DNA of 53,248 nt from Acanthaster planci (Eukaryota > Echinodermata > Asteroidea > Valvatida > Acanthasteridae). The notes under the pieces are model-generated. The model worked only from the letters and a program-made list of their open reading frames with translations. It did no database searches and was not told the origin of the DNA. The first letter of the stretch is position 1; each line of letters opens with the position of its first letter. The position numbers and the translations under genes are program-made. Below are positions 23,146 through 35,158 of this stretch, piece by piece. The stretch is from positions 116,300 through 169,547 of the forward strand of contig NW_019091466.1 in NCBI RefSeq assembly GCF_001949145.1, in the 5' to 3' direction.

Positions 23146-23807
23146 TAGACCTATGCCTGTTGACATATGTAACAATTTAAATTAGAAATGGTCGGTGGTG
23201 GCGCAGTTATTGACCAGTCGTACAGTAACATTGATCCATCGCGAAAAGAGTTAAGTTGTCACATGGATAAAGGTCAATTGTGCCCCATATTTGAACTTAA
23301 TTATAGAAATCTTTTAGCCTTAGGACCCACATAGTCACTCTAAAGGAAGGATCCATGCAATGAATTTTCCTTCGAATAAATTTTTGTGCATATTTAAACT
23401 CGTCGATTTGTGAAAACTATTTGAAGTAACTGGTAACATGATAGGCCTAAACATTAAATATTGACCAAGCTTTTCCTGACAAGCATGATGAGTGAGGTCA
23501 CTGTTAGTGTTATTGTGATATACATGTACATGTTTGTCAATCCAGCAAGACACTGTTCAATTTGCATGTTTTCATGCTCAAATTTTGAACCTCAAATTTG
23601 CTTTTGACAAACATTCCTGATAAAAGGTTGCACACTGAATTATTACCATACATGTATAGGCCTACACACAAACTACTAAAGGAAATCTTTATTAACAGAT
23701 GAAGGTTTTTTAACACACACTTACTGGATGGAGATAATAATAGATAAAGTACTAATTACTCTCCAGTCCAGGGTACATGTAACTGCTGCTTGTGCAGGCA
23801 GAAACTA

Positions 23808-24004
23808 TACATGTACAATGTACATGTATGTACTATACATGCACATATACATGTACATGCATGCAAATGTCCATATGGTTCACAGTTACTCCTGTTATAT
23901 CATTGGACAGAAGTTGGACATTACGAATGATATGTGAGTAAGCATGCTTTGACTGACATGGCTCTACTAATGTGTACAGTGTACATGTACATGTACATGT
24001 GTAA
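23808..24004. repeat. Clustered (TACATG)n runs
   Basis: Repeated tacatgtacatg palindromic words (for example 23808-23860 and 23975-24001). The same word recurs near 27592, 28074, 46329, 46437 and 46519, so it is a genome-wide simple-sequence habit of this organism. Confidence 0.8.
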
Positions 24005-26134
24005 GCATTGCACACACATTGTGCATAGAGGTGCATGCATACGTGTAGTCTATCACACATTCATACCAAAAATGTCCACTTGTAACTGACACATTAATTG
24101 ATTAATGCCAAATTTATTAATAGTGTGTAAAGTTAATGGACATTATGTACATGTAGAAGGCGTGATAAAATGAGCTTTTGAAACAAAGTTTGGCCATAAT
24201 TGAGGTAATGCCTGATCAGTTGCACATAGTATAAACTCTCCATATTTTAGTTACTTCTGTGACACAAGTCCTTAATTTCTTCATTAATTATTGACTACTT
24301 CTGACACAAAATGTAAGTCAAAGACACTCATCACAACAGGCAAATGATGATAAATAAAAGTGCGTGCTAAAAAGTCATGACATTAAAGTTAGGGATAAAA
24401 AGGCTATTTTGAATACAAAAATCAAATTAATAGTAATTTATGCAAAGTAGATGTGCCTGTCTGTAAATGAAAAAAATGTGGCTTCAGTAACTTCAAGCAT
24501 CACTTTCTTTAATACTAATACTAATGATAAACAGTTAATATCACCAACTTCATTATTTTCAAAAAGGGTTCAAAAGTCCAAAGAATGGCCCATAAATTTG
24601 AAGTTCATTACCTCAGATTACAATGTATGTTACAGTTTTGCTCATAAGTACAAAACCAAAAAGGCCCAGAAATACCGGTACAGATTAAAGTAGAACAAAA
24701 TTTGAAATAACGTTAATTGAAATACAATTGAGCAATTTCAAGGATTTTAGTAAAATGTTAGGGCTGAGTCAATTCAAATAATTGACTTTTTGAATATTTG
24801 ACCTTCAATTCAATCGAATGTTCGGTCCCACCAGCCGGAAGATTGTTGATGAACAAACCAAAATACAAAATCAGTCGCATTAATGTACACAATTGTATAT
24901 TATAATCACTATAATAGCTTCTCGCTTTTAAAACTATCTCCAGTCACGATTAATCAAAGATTATTGTCGCTATAAGAAAATGTCTCCGATGCCACAATTT
25001 GTGGTTGCCGAGAGACTTCATACAATTCTATTTTTTTCTGCAGCGATCTTTCTCCTCGGTCCTTCAGTCATTTGATTTCAAGTTGAAAGATTGTCATGAA
25101 GATCACATTTTATTTCACCAACGTTTGCATCAATACATCATTATCATAAAGAATACTATTTTAATTGGCACATTCATGATTATTATTTCTATGTTGTAGG
25201 ATGGATTGGACAAGTGAGCATATTACCTGCCTTGACGTGTCTGAAATCTGCTTTAAACAAGCCCCATAGTGCAACTTTTCTCATTTTAAAGAAGAAAGTT
25301 CTCCCTTTTTTCATGAATTTTGCATAGGAATATTCAAGTATAAAAAATGCTAATCAAATATTAGATAATCATTTGGTTATTTAGCACAGACCTAAAAATA
25401 TTTCTAATACATTCCATTATGTTATCTGTATGGTCCTTTGATGGTCCCATTGGGCTGTTCCAGTGACCTGTTTTGTACTAGAGCCCCAGTGCTACAATCA
25501 TCCCAAGTTTGTTTACATTTGGAAGAAAGAAAAGTCTTATTATTCTTCAGAAACAACCCTTTTTCTGCTCCTCTGGAATGGGTCATGACTCCTGCTGCAG
25601 TCCCCTGGGTCTGCTAGTAGACACCCACAGAATTAAGCATGTCTTAGGCTGTGTCCAAAACAGGCTTCCAGAGCTACGGCTGGGTCTATTATCTGTGCGT
25701 CTCCATGCATTTCCAATGGAGCAAAGACCTAGACCTAGCTCTAGACAAGAGATTCAGATGCAGCCTCATTTTTTCATACCCTTAAAGACCACAGCAGCAG
25801 AAAGTAGGCTGGTTACCTGTTTTGCATTTAGTGTGGCATACTGTACATCTTTGAAGTAAACTTGGTCATTAACTGTTAAAGTAAAATGGTTGTCATCTGT
25901 TCTGAAAAGCCATTAGGTATTGACAGTGAAATGTACATGTACGTGTTGGGCACCATCTGTCAATCTGCACAATGGCTTGATTGTGCAATGTTGTGTAGGA
26001 AATCTCTTATGTGTACTTTGCTTCTCCTTTTCAAAACAACCTTCCAGTACCTTGGATTAAAACGAAAAAGTGATAAAATTAATCAATTACGCACAGCACT
26101 AATGCTGATTTTCTACTTGTTGCTTATATTGTAG

Positions 26135-26198
26135 TCGTTAGCTGGAAGAGCTGATGTGTGCAAGGGATGTCCAGGGCAAATGTTGTGCCAACAGCAAG
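26135..26198 (+). CDS. nubp1: NUBP1 exon 2 (N-terminal Fe-S motif)
   Basis: Acceptor ...ttatattgtag and donor g|gtgact. It encodes [19 protein letters not shown] and ends in phase 1. AGRADVC corresponds to the AGK/R...C stretch before the second ligand cysteine in the family. Confidence 0.9.
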
Positions 26199-29100
26199 GT
26201 GACTGGAAATAATTTGTCAGCATAATTTACCCTCTAGCTGGGATTTTTGGACTGTATCCATGAGTTTGTGGAACTACAAACGGGAACAGTTCCAGTACAT
26301 GCAAATGACATACTAAACTTGCTGACATACACAAACATATCACACCTGTTGCTATATCATACCTGTTGCTATATCAAACCCATGTTTATCCTCCATACCT
26401 ACATGTAGTGTGGATATTCTTTTGTTTTTGTGCAGTTAAGAAAACACAGCTAACATACTCACTTTTCTTGAATTGTGAACATGATATTCAGCTGGATTAG
26501 AAAAAAGCGTCCTTGACTGTTCTTCCTTTGCCAGATAATCATTACCCCAATGCCTTTCAACCTATTTTTTTCACAGAAGGTGAAATGTCCCTTCTTGCTC
26601 TGTGTGGACATCTAGGTATGGTCCACACTAGGTATGGTCCATGCTACCTTACCAGAGGTGTGATTTGTCGTGATCTCTTGAGGTTTTTGGATAGCCTTTT
26701 GGGAGAGATTTTATGCCTATTGGCTATTGAAGCTTTGAAAATTCAAACTACTATATTTATTGTTTGATTTTTGCTTCTGGATGTTTGGTAGATTTCTCTT
26801 CATCCCCAATATCACCCCTGCCATACTGTGCACTCTATCCTGTATCACTTCATGATGTTCTGCAGGCTGCACTATTCAACCCACATGTAACCTGCATACT
26901 GACAGAGGTTTCTTGTTTTTTGATTTTGATCATGAGCAGATTTTGATTTTGATAAAAGACATTAGCTAGTTGGTACATTCATTTAATAACAAAATTTCTC
27001 ACTCAGAATTATTATCCTTGTAGAAACTGGTTCATAACACCATGGTGTCGCAGGTACTCAAGAGGAAGTTAATTTTTTGAGTTTCCATTGTTTTATCACA
27101 AACTCTGTGAATTGCTAGGACCTGAAGATGTAGTTTTCCTGTGTTTAGTTTTAGCAGACCCTTGTTAATAAACTTCAAGGCAAGACACATTTTTATCTTG
27201 TTGTGACTTTCAGATAAAGCATGTATTATATTGGTGTTGGACATACATTTTTTGGTGTCAGACGTACACATCCAAACTGACTTTTCAGAATAGAAAGTAA
27301 TCAGTTCAAACCCCAAGCTTGTCTCATTTTTCTACCTTCATGAAGGCTTTAGTAAACTTTCCAAAGCAAAAGAAAATGCCAAGCCATACAAAATCATCAA
27401 AAGCAACTAGAAAGTAATTGGATGATGGGGTATTCAATGAAACAGTATGAAGGAAAATATTGTCTAGAAGTATTTATGCAAATTTTGCTCATTTAAACAA
27501 GTCATGTACTGTCAGACATTCAAACTAAAAAAAGTTTTCTACAGTTGACAATCCTTTAGATAAATAAATCAAATTAAAAGACAATTGCATACATGTACAT
27601 GTACCTGTAAGGTCTTTTGGTCTTAGAACATGAAATTAAATATTTTTGTATGACAAATGCTGCGTGCGGACTAAGCTGCAATTTTAAAGATTTCCAATTC
27701 ACACTTCACAGGTTATAGTACACATGTAAAACCCCAAAAGAAGCTAAATGGGTAGATGTTTATATACCCTTCTTTTAGATGATTGAAAAATCAAAGGATT
27801 GGGCTGGCAATTAGGCTGAGAGATTATCCTTTTCACTGAAATTTAAGACTAATGGCATAATGCTTTTAAAACTACAATCTTACATTGTATGTTTCATGAT
27901 ATGTACTGTGCATGTATATGCCATGGAAAGCATACAAGTGGAACACCCCCTTTAATGCTTCAAGCAACACAAAGTGAAACCAACTGATTTTACATGTACC
28001 TCGAACAAAGGTATAAAAAACACTCCTACATGTATGTTTAGTCTTTGAAAATTCTTCTTTCTTGATGTGGATTACATGTACATGTATACAACACCTAGAA
28101 CTTTACTTGTCTTCATCAAAGTTCACACTGACATGACTTACTTCTGAATACATGCAAAGCACATGTTTGTCCACACATGACACATGTGGAATGGCTTTGG
28201 GCCCTGATTATAACCTTATTAGGATGTGTATGTCCAAATAGTCAAATTTATGCAAATAAGTAAAAAACAAAAGTGAAGCCTATTTGGTACTTTTACAAAA
28301 TGTTAGGGCCTCATTTCCATGTATGCAAATGAGGTGGTAGTGGTTTCTGTACAGTGTAAAAACATTGCATTGTCAGCAATGCATGGTTCTGACAGTGTCA
28401 GACGTACAGGGTGTCGGACGTACACATCTGATTCCACAATTTTTGAGTATTTGAAAAAATAATTGGGGGAGTTAAGCTAATGTCTAGAAAGAAGGAACTC
28501 ATTGTGCTTTGTATTGTCAATTTGGCGGTCTTTTGCTAAAGGGTGCACTGAGGGGATAAAAAAAAAGTTTTTGGTGTCGGACATACATGAGAAAAGTAAG
28601 TGTTATAAAATAAGACAATACATAGAATTTCAAAAGGAAAATGAAAATTCATTTCTGTCATTGTTTACTTATTGGGGCACTCTTCAAACTGTAACAAAAT
28701 TGGAACAAAAAAATTATTATCAGGCTAAAAAACAGACAATCTTTCAGAGAGGAAATATTTTCCCCAATTTCTTGGTATTTAAAACCAATTTTTCAGTGTC
28801 ATATAGAAGCCAAATTATTAAATGTTGGTAGAAGTGAAGTATGTTTCATAAAAGTATACACCATAAGCTTTAAAATGATAAATAATTTGTCACACTTGGA
28901 CCAGTTTGAAATTTTGGCCCAGAGGTTGATGTTTCTGTGGAACTGCCCAACTGCTACTTTTGCTGCACATTTTAACTTCAGTTTGTTCACTGGACAGGTT
29001 TCATGGGTTGTTACCACTCAAAAATGTGCCATTTTCTAAAATTTTGGCTGTTCATGCTTCTGTCAGGGTCTAAAGTTACCTTTCAACTTTGGTTGATTCT

Positions 29101-32100
29101 TCTTGCTGTTTCCAGGTGGAGCAGACCCCGACCAAGAGATAATTGACCTGAGAATGAATGCCATCAAACATAAGATACTAATCATTTCAGGCAAAGGAGG
29201 TTAGTACNNNNNNNNNNNNNNNNNNNNNNNNNNNNNNNNNNNNNNNNNNNNNNNNNNNNNNNNNNNNNNNNNNNNNNNNNNNNNNNNNNNNNNNNNNNNN
29301 NNNNNNNNNNNNNNNNNNNNNNNNNNNNNNNNNNNNNNNNNNNNNNNNNNNNNNNNNAATAGATCTATTACTAATGTCAATATGTAGAATCAGAGGATCA
29401 AGCTCTCTTAGCAGGTGAAGCAAATGCTATAGTGTGAAAATCTATGGGAGGAAATGCATTCAATTAGGAATTCTAAGCACAGTGTTTGGCCTTAAATAAT
29501 TTTACTTCTTTGAATTAGTTTGCAAAATTGTTTGCTGAAAATGTTGACAACAGCCAAATTGACATACAGCGACATTGCTGAAAATAAAATGTAAGATTGC
29601 CATAGTTGGATCAGAATAAACCTTTTGCAAGTTAAATTTGAGTGAAATCTGGCACACTGAGTTATCTGATTGCACATCAACATAACAATTTGAATTCCCC
29701 AGACGAAAGACACTGTTGCAAGCTTTTGCATAGTATCCACCATCTGTGTAATGACGTCTCCCATTGTGCCCTCCTTATCCCTTGAAAACAGTGTATTGGT
29801 AAAAAGCATCTCTTATGTAACTAAGCAAAAGCTTGCCCTGAATCATAAGGTATAGCAACGGTGTCTTTAGTATGGAAAATATAAATTATGCCCATGTGAA
29901 TTTAAAGAGCTTATGTTTTGAAATTAAACTCGCAAAAGGCTTATTTAGAATTTTTTTAAAATAAAAAGGGAAGGTTTAAAATGGAAGATTATTTTCTCTC
30001 TGCTTGATCAAGCTTGTTTATGATTAAAAATAATATTTGATTAACTTATAACTGTAATTTTGTTTTTACAGGTGTTGGCAAGTCAAGTTTAGCTGCCACT
30101 CTGTCAATGGCCTTGGCAAAGTTGCATCCTAACAAGGTAACCTTAAGCAGTGATTTGTGATATTATGAATATAGATGTTCTTAGACACATAGATTGGACT
30201 GGAATTATGGCAGTGTTTAACATCGTTCATATGAAGTTCAGAGACAATTTGATTTTATTTTTTTAAATTTTAGGTTGGACTTGTGGACGTTGATGTTTGT
30301 GGACCGAGCTGTCCACAGTTAATGGCTGTTGAAAATCAAACAGTGGTCAACACCCAGTGGGGTTGGACACCACTCAAGTACGTGTTTATAAGAAAAATGT
30401 ATTCTCAAAAAATTTGCTTTATTGAAACAGTTTGATTGGTCACTGCAAACTTGTATCGTACGTCTCCCTTTGTGACTTCTGAAAAGTACTGAATATATTG
30501 GCTCTTGCCCCTCCAACTGAATTATCTATGGAGTAGAAATCCAACAAAATATTGCAAATAAATTTGTGAAGGTCGTCATTTTTTAATGTAAAACAAATGT
30601 TCTGATGGTGTCATGATATAATCTCTCCAGGTCCCCGCTTGGACACATCAAGGTCATGTCTGTCGGTTCTTTACTTCAGCAAACAGACAGTGCTGTGGTG
30701 TGGAGAGGACCGCGTAAGACACAACTCATCAAGAGGTTTCTAAAAGACACATTCTGGGGCCGTTTGGACTGCCTTGTTTTTGGTCAGTCAAGATCTCTGT
30801 GGATTGTTTTAAAGAATTTCTCTGGTTGCAAAAGTAGTAAAAGTCTTGTTGAGAGACTGTTGAGGAAGTCACATTTCCTTAATCCTTAAACAGAACAGCA
30901 ATCTGAGGTCAAAGAATAAATCGTTTGAATGAAATATGGCAGTGTGAGTGTCATCATGGCTGTTTAATTGGACGACCTCGTTTGAATATTATGCCTTAGC
31001 AACGATAAGTGTGTGCCTCCAGAGATTAAATAATGTTTTTTTTTCGGTTCAGTTTGCGAGGTGAATTTTAACATTTGCTTTTAACCACTCATGATCTTGA
31101 TTAAACTTTAATATACTTTGTAGAAGCACACCCTTCATTCACTTTCATGAGTTTTGATGGCAGCAAGGAGTTATGCTATTTATAGCTTTGAAAGACCTTT
31201 TATATTTAATGAAAGCATGCTTTATACAGTGACATTAAACCTCTACAGAAAGAGTGGCCTGTTATGTGAAAATAATCCCATCATTATTTAGACACCCCGC
31301 CAGGAACGAGTGACGAGCACCTCACAGTGGTGAAGGTCCTGAAGAACGTGAACCCAGACGGTGCCCTCATTGTGACTACCTCCCAGCTGGTTGCCATAGC
31401 AACTGTCCGCAAAGAGATCACCTTCTGTCGCAAGATGGGACTGAAGATCCTTGGGGTTGTTGAGAACATGAGTGGATTTGTCTGCCCTTGCTGCCAGGTT
31501 GAAATAAAATCGAATCAAATGGTTTATCTTCATGCTTTTGTTTATGCGGCGTGCAAGTGATTTTTTCATACAAGTGCACACACCGATTGCATGCTTCCAT
31601 TGGATGAGCACTCAAGTTGCATGTTACCTTCCAGTTCCCCAGTTCCATGGAGCTGTATGTGCCGTGAGCGTGGTTTAAATTGAAGTAACGTCACACTAGT
31701 TGCAACTGGATGTCCTTACTATCCGAATTCAGCATTGTTTCCTTTTTAAAATGATAAATTTTGAATTCTTCACTGGGTGATGGTATAATAGCTTAATTAA
31801 GCTTTATAAAATTTACACATTGGAATGTCATCATGGAAACTGTCGGTACAGCGTAATTTGAGAAAAAAGAGAGACAGAGCTTATTATTCAAATGTGAACA
31901 AGTGTAAGTTGGATCCATATCAAAACACATACATGTACCTTCTCTGATAGGTTCAGAGTTTGCTGTGACATTTAGAATCTTTGCTCTTTAATGTGTTTTA
32001 CATGATTTAAATACCTTTGCTTGATTTTTGTTTGTTCTTAGGAGGAAACAAATTTGTTTCCTGTGGGTGGTGTTGAAGAGTTAGCTCAAGAATTCAACCT

Positions 32101-33393
32101 CAAGTATCTTGGCAAAATCCCCCTTGACCCTGTAAGTGCTTGAGGGAGACTGGTCTGAGATTTCATGTCATGACTACTTATTGGGTTATGTTGTGCTGCA
32201 GGAGCAATTGACAGCTAGGCCTATAGTATGGCACCAAGCCTGTGCCTCAAATCGAGCAAATAAGTAAATATTTATCTTCATGATGTAGACCTCGCACATG
32301 TTATATTGCAGACAGTCATCCATTCTTTATTGACTATGCACTGCTGTGAAAGGCATAGAAATGTACAGACCACCAGTTGTGTGCATCACAGTAAGGGGAA
32401 AAGGAACTGATTACGATTTGCATGATTGCTTTCAGTGTACTTAGTGCGTTACTTGATGTATTTGAATAAGCTTGTCAGAATACACACACTGCTTTGCTTG
32501 AAGGTTCTGCCACCTTTTCATGTGAAAGGTTGAAATAATGCATTGTTTGGGATCTACATGGACCAGATTAAGTACATAAATGATTTTTCCCCACCATCTT
32601 TTAAGTGATTCTATAGACTATATGACTAGAAATCTTTAACCCTGTGTAAATCCCCTATGCCAAGGGGTGAACTTGACCATAGTGTTTATTTTAGTCAGGT
32701 ATTGTGTAACAAGTGTGTATGCAACTTTGGACCCTGTAGATCAAAGGTTACTGCCATTTAATAGTTAAAAAAACCAAATAGGTTTGCCACCTGAGTTCGA
32801 GAAGAACTGGATATATTGACTTTCAACTTGGTATGTGGGTTGGTGTTGGTGTCCTTGGGAAACCAATTGATTTTGGGTTTTACATGTTAATGCCCAGGGT
32901 CACTGTGGTAAAAAGAAATGGTCTCCCTCAATGGATGTTTTGAGATCACAAATGAAAGTCATGGGTTTAGGCATGGGCTTGGTGGGAGCATTTATGTTTG
33001 TCATAACACACTATATTTGTTACCTTTGGCACTAAATTGATTCAGTTGGCTCTAAAATGAAATTCTTCTATTGGAGTACCGGGGAACCTTTCTTCAGGGG
33101 TGTGAGAATTCAGCTTTTTTTGTTTAGACGCCGACTGTGAATTTCAGCTTTTTGGACGGTACAAAAGTACATGTATTGGAACTTTTAACATTTTAACTGG
33201 TTTCTTTCAAATTGACTTTACCCAAAGGCAGGCCTCATTTTGTCTGAATACTTCTGTGCACATTCCACTGTTACAGAGATTAACATCATGCTGTGAGGCA
33301 GGACAGAGCATCTTCGAAGAGTACCCTGACTCCCCGGCTACAAAGGCTTTGATTAAGCTGGCCGAAACACTGGAGACATGCCTAAAAAGGTGA
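26135..33393 (+). CDS. nubp1: Cytosolic Fe-S cluster assembly factor NUBP1/Nbp35 (eight firm exons)
   Basis: NUBP1 is a P-loop NTPase that, with NUBP2, builds [4Fe-4S] clusters for cytosolic and nuclear proteins. Exons: 26135-26198, 29116-29199, 30072-30136, 30274-30377, 30631-30782, 31292-31497, 32042-32131 and 33277-33393; phases agree throughout and give 293 residues plus stop. Residues 9-18 carry C-x2-C-x5-C ([10 protein letters not shown]), the NUBP1-specific N-terminal cluster site absent from NUBP2. GKGGVGKSS (47-55) is the deviant Walker A. DVDVCGPS is the next conserved block, [10 protein letters not shown] is switch II, and [11 protein letters not shown] supplies the bridging CPxC cysteines (221 and 224). 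The C-terminal EYPDSPAT matches the family. Divergent points: the usual TTPQEVS...DVRK is [14 protein letters not shown], and the motif Thr after Walker A is Ser. It could be a diverged orthologue or a paralogue. Confidence 0.93.
26344..26377. repeat. 17-bp tandem duplication
   Basis: acctgttgctatatcaW occurs twice head to tail. Confidence 0.85.
26398..26626 (+). repeat. Dispersed repeat, copy 1 (other copy at 52396-52615)
   Basis: Blocks tagtgtgga, gttaagaaaac, ttcttgaa, ttcagctg, tccttgactgttc, ccccaatgcct, gaaatgtcc and tgtggaca recur in the same order and spacing, and the same orientation, 26 kb away. It is diverged over about 220 bp with no coding signal, so it is an unclassified interspersed repeat. 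It sits in NUBP1 intron 2. Confidence 0.75.
27233..27271 (+). repeat. Paired ggtgtyrgacrtacayat motifs
   Basis: ggtgttggacatacat (27233-27248) and ggtgtcagacgtacacat (27254-27271), 21 bp apart start to start. Further copies lie 1.1-1.3 kb downstream in the same intron. Confidence 0.7.
28394..28588 (+). repeat. Three further ggtgtcrgacrtaca motifs
   Basis: agtgtcagacgtacag (28394), ggtgtcggacgtacacat (28410) and ggtgtcggacatacat (28573), all in the same orientation as the pair at 27.2 kb. Confidence 0.7.
29116..29199 (+). CDS. nubp1: NUBP1 exon 3 (start of P-loop domain)
   Basis: Acceptor ...ctgtttccag; donor g|gttagt, directly followed by an assembly gap from 29208. It encodes [20 protein letters not shown] and ISGKG. 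The Walker A motif is split by the following intron. Confidence 0.92.
29208..29357. other. Assembly gap (150 N) in NUBP1 intron 3
   Basis: A run of N beginning eight bases after the exon 3 donor; exon 3 itself and the next exon are intact. Confidence 0.99.
30072..30136 (+). CDS. nubp1: NUBP1 exon 4 (Walker A)
   Basis: Acceptor ...gtttttacag and donor aag|gtaacc. It encodes [20 protein letters not shown], with the P-loop lysine. Phase 0 at the end. Confidence 0.92.
30274..30377 (+). CDS. nubp1: NUBP1 exon 5
   Basis: Acceptor ...aaattttag and donor aa|gtacgt. It encodes [20 protein letters not shown] and WGWTPLK. The DVDVCGPS block is conserved in the Mrp/NBP35 family. Phase 2. Confidence 0.92.
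30631..30782 (+). CDS. nubp1: NUBP1 exon 6
   Basis: Acceptor ...tctctccag and donor g|gtcagt. It encodes [31 protein letters not shown] and [19 protein letters not shown] and the final strand before DTPPG are family landmarks. Confidence 0.93.
31292..31497 (+). CDS. nubp1: NUBP1 exon 7 (switch II and CPxC)
   Basis: Acceptor ...attatttag and donor cag|gttgaa. It encodes [14 protein letters not shown], the altered [21 protein letters not shown], and [13 protein letters not shown], whose first and last cysteines form the cluster-binding CPxC. Confidence 0.94.
32042..32131 (+). CDS. nubp1: NUBP1 exon 8
   Basis: Acceptor ...tgttcttag and donor cct|gtaagt; 30 codons including [13 protein letters not shown] and LGKIPLDP, the family's IPLDP landmark. 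Confidence 0.93.
33277..33393 (+). CDS. nubp1: NUBP1 terminal coding exon
   Basis: Acceptor ...actgttacag; 38 codons and TGA. It encodes [20 protein letters not shown], ending LETCLKR. G-x-S/I and PDSPA match family C-termini. Confidence 0.92.
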   Translation, partial: RLTSCCEAGQSIFEEYPDSPATKALIKLAETLETCLKR

Positions 33394-33463
33394 CACCTCT
33401 ACCAAGGATTCAGTAGTGGATCAGGACAGAGATGAATTATTTAACAGGGTTTCAGCCAATAAA
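33394..33463 (+). terminator. nubp1: NUBP1 3' UTR with poly(A) signal AATAAA at 33458-33463
   Basis: The hexamer lies 65 bases after the stop codon, giving a short 3' UTR. No other strong candidate lies nearer. Confidence 0.6.
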
Positions 33464-35158
33464 TTTTGAACTTAAACCAAAGTTACAGTTGAATGCTTTT
33501 TTGGAGAGCTATTCCTCTAAATGAGTTCAAGATTTGGAAATTCAGGAGTGGTTCATGTCAAAGTTAAGTCTTTTAAGTCACTCGAGAAAAATAAGCAATT
33601 TATGCCCTTTAATCTCCAGCAAAAAGTCATTCAATTAAAAGGAGGAAAGAAGCTCATTGCAAGAAGGGATATTCCTGGGCCAGGATAAGATCTGTAATAA
33701 GTGCATTAGCTAGTAGGTCCAGCACATGTCATCACTGAAAGGCTAGGACCTGATTTCCTCAGCAAACAGCAATACATGTATGAAGTACAGAGGTTAGGAT
33801 ATGACTTGCCACATCAATTTTTATATGTCTTAGAAAATCAGGCTCTGCTTTGCTGTTGGCAAGAAAGCAAAGAGATTTACTTGGCAGATAGCCTACTGCA
33901 TTTTTACAGGCCATTTGTGTGGTTTTTGTCATTTGTGTTCTGGCAAACCTATTAGGCATGCAGATATGTAACCAACTTGGCACTCTAAATGACCTTTCAA
34001 AATTCATTCAAAAGACTTGTTGGAAATTCTTGAATGCTGATTTTATAATAATGTTGAAAAACAGTTTAGACTCAATTCTGAGTAATCCCTTGGTAAAAGA
34101 AAGTACATGTACACATATAGGAAGGAAACTTCGGCAGTCTTACCATTGTATTACTTACAGTATGCAGTCTTGAACAGAGACTATTCACAAGAAGAGTTAC
34201 CGGTAGTCTCACTATGAAATACATAGGCGAAACCTTCCCCATAAAATAATTGTGAAGACTTTATTAAATTTATATCGCCATGTATAATGTATACATCAGA
34301 TTTTGCAAATATTTAGATGACCATGTAAGAGGCACAATGTAGTCCATCACTAACAGCATAAAAGTTTATATATCAATGCTACATTGTATACATTTACGTG
34401 TATCTACACATTACTGAGGATCTAAGCATTGCTTACTGTAATAAACACTGGCCAGAAGTCTTATAACATTTATTTTACAAACAGAAAATAAATTTTATAT
34501 GCTTTTGAAAAGCAGAAACAGCTAGACTATAATTGTGTTTCACACATTTGTGACCGAGTCTGAGTAGACCCCAAAAGCAGCCAGACAACTGACAACCTAA
34601 TTACTCCACATCTATAGTTTCTAGAGTTTACATCTCTGTTATTTCAATGCAACATTTCAATTTGAGTACAGATCAGTTGCACTGCTTCACACGCTGGATT
34701 ATCTACAGAGACAGTTGTTAACCAAGAGTGCTTTTACTTAACTTCAGATTACATTTGATTTGATTAAATACAATGTATACTTTTTGTATAGACATTGCAG
34801 TATTAAATTGACAGTTTCTCATTTTATGACTTTGTATATAGTTTTATATTTGTATAATTCTACCTCTTGGTCTTGACTGTGCAAAAAGTTAAAGCATATT
34901 CCTGGGAAAAACTTATTCAATAACTGAAATTTCTGCCATCCTGAGGTACAATTTTCACTCAGTCTTGATAGTGATAAACTATTAATATAAAAATTAAGAC
35001 ACAAACATCTAAACAAACTGAGGTATATCTACATTTAAAGACACATGCTCCAAACAGCTTGATGCAAGAGTAATGCAAGATGCTAAACTACAACAGCATT
35101 TTCAGGATGAAGAAATCAAGCTCCACACTAGACCTTTCCATGAATTCTGAGTAATATA

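Noticed and set aside
24755-24840. hAT- or pogo-like element starting tagggctgagtcaattcaaa
   Set aside because: The sequence has repeated attgaa/ttcaat words, but no terminal inverted partner or second copy was found in the window.
25509-25859. Frame of 116 codons in NUBP1 intron
   Set aside because: Several cysteines but no CP leader in the right phase and no recognisable domain; likely chance.
29187-29423. Minus-strand frame of 78 codons
   Set aside because: It crosses the 150-N gap and overlaps NUBP1 exon 3 antisense.
30656-30889. NUBP1 exon 6 frame running on to 30889
   Set aside because: Residues after the gtcagt donor at 30783 have no family similarity, and exon 7 restores [10 protein letters not shown] in phase.
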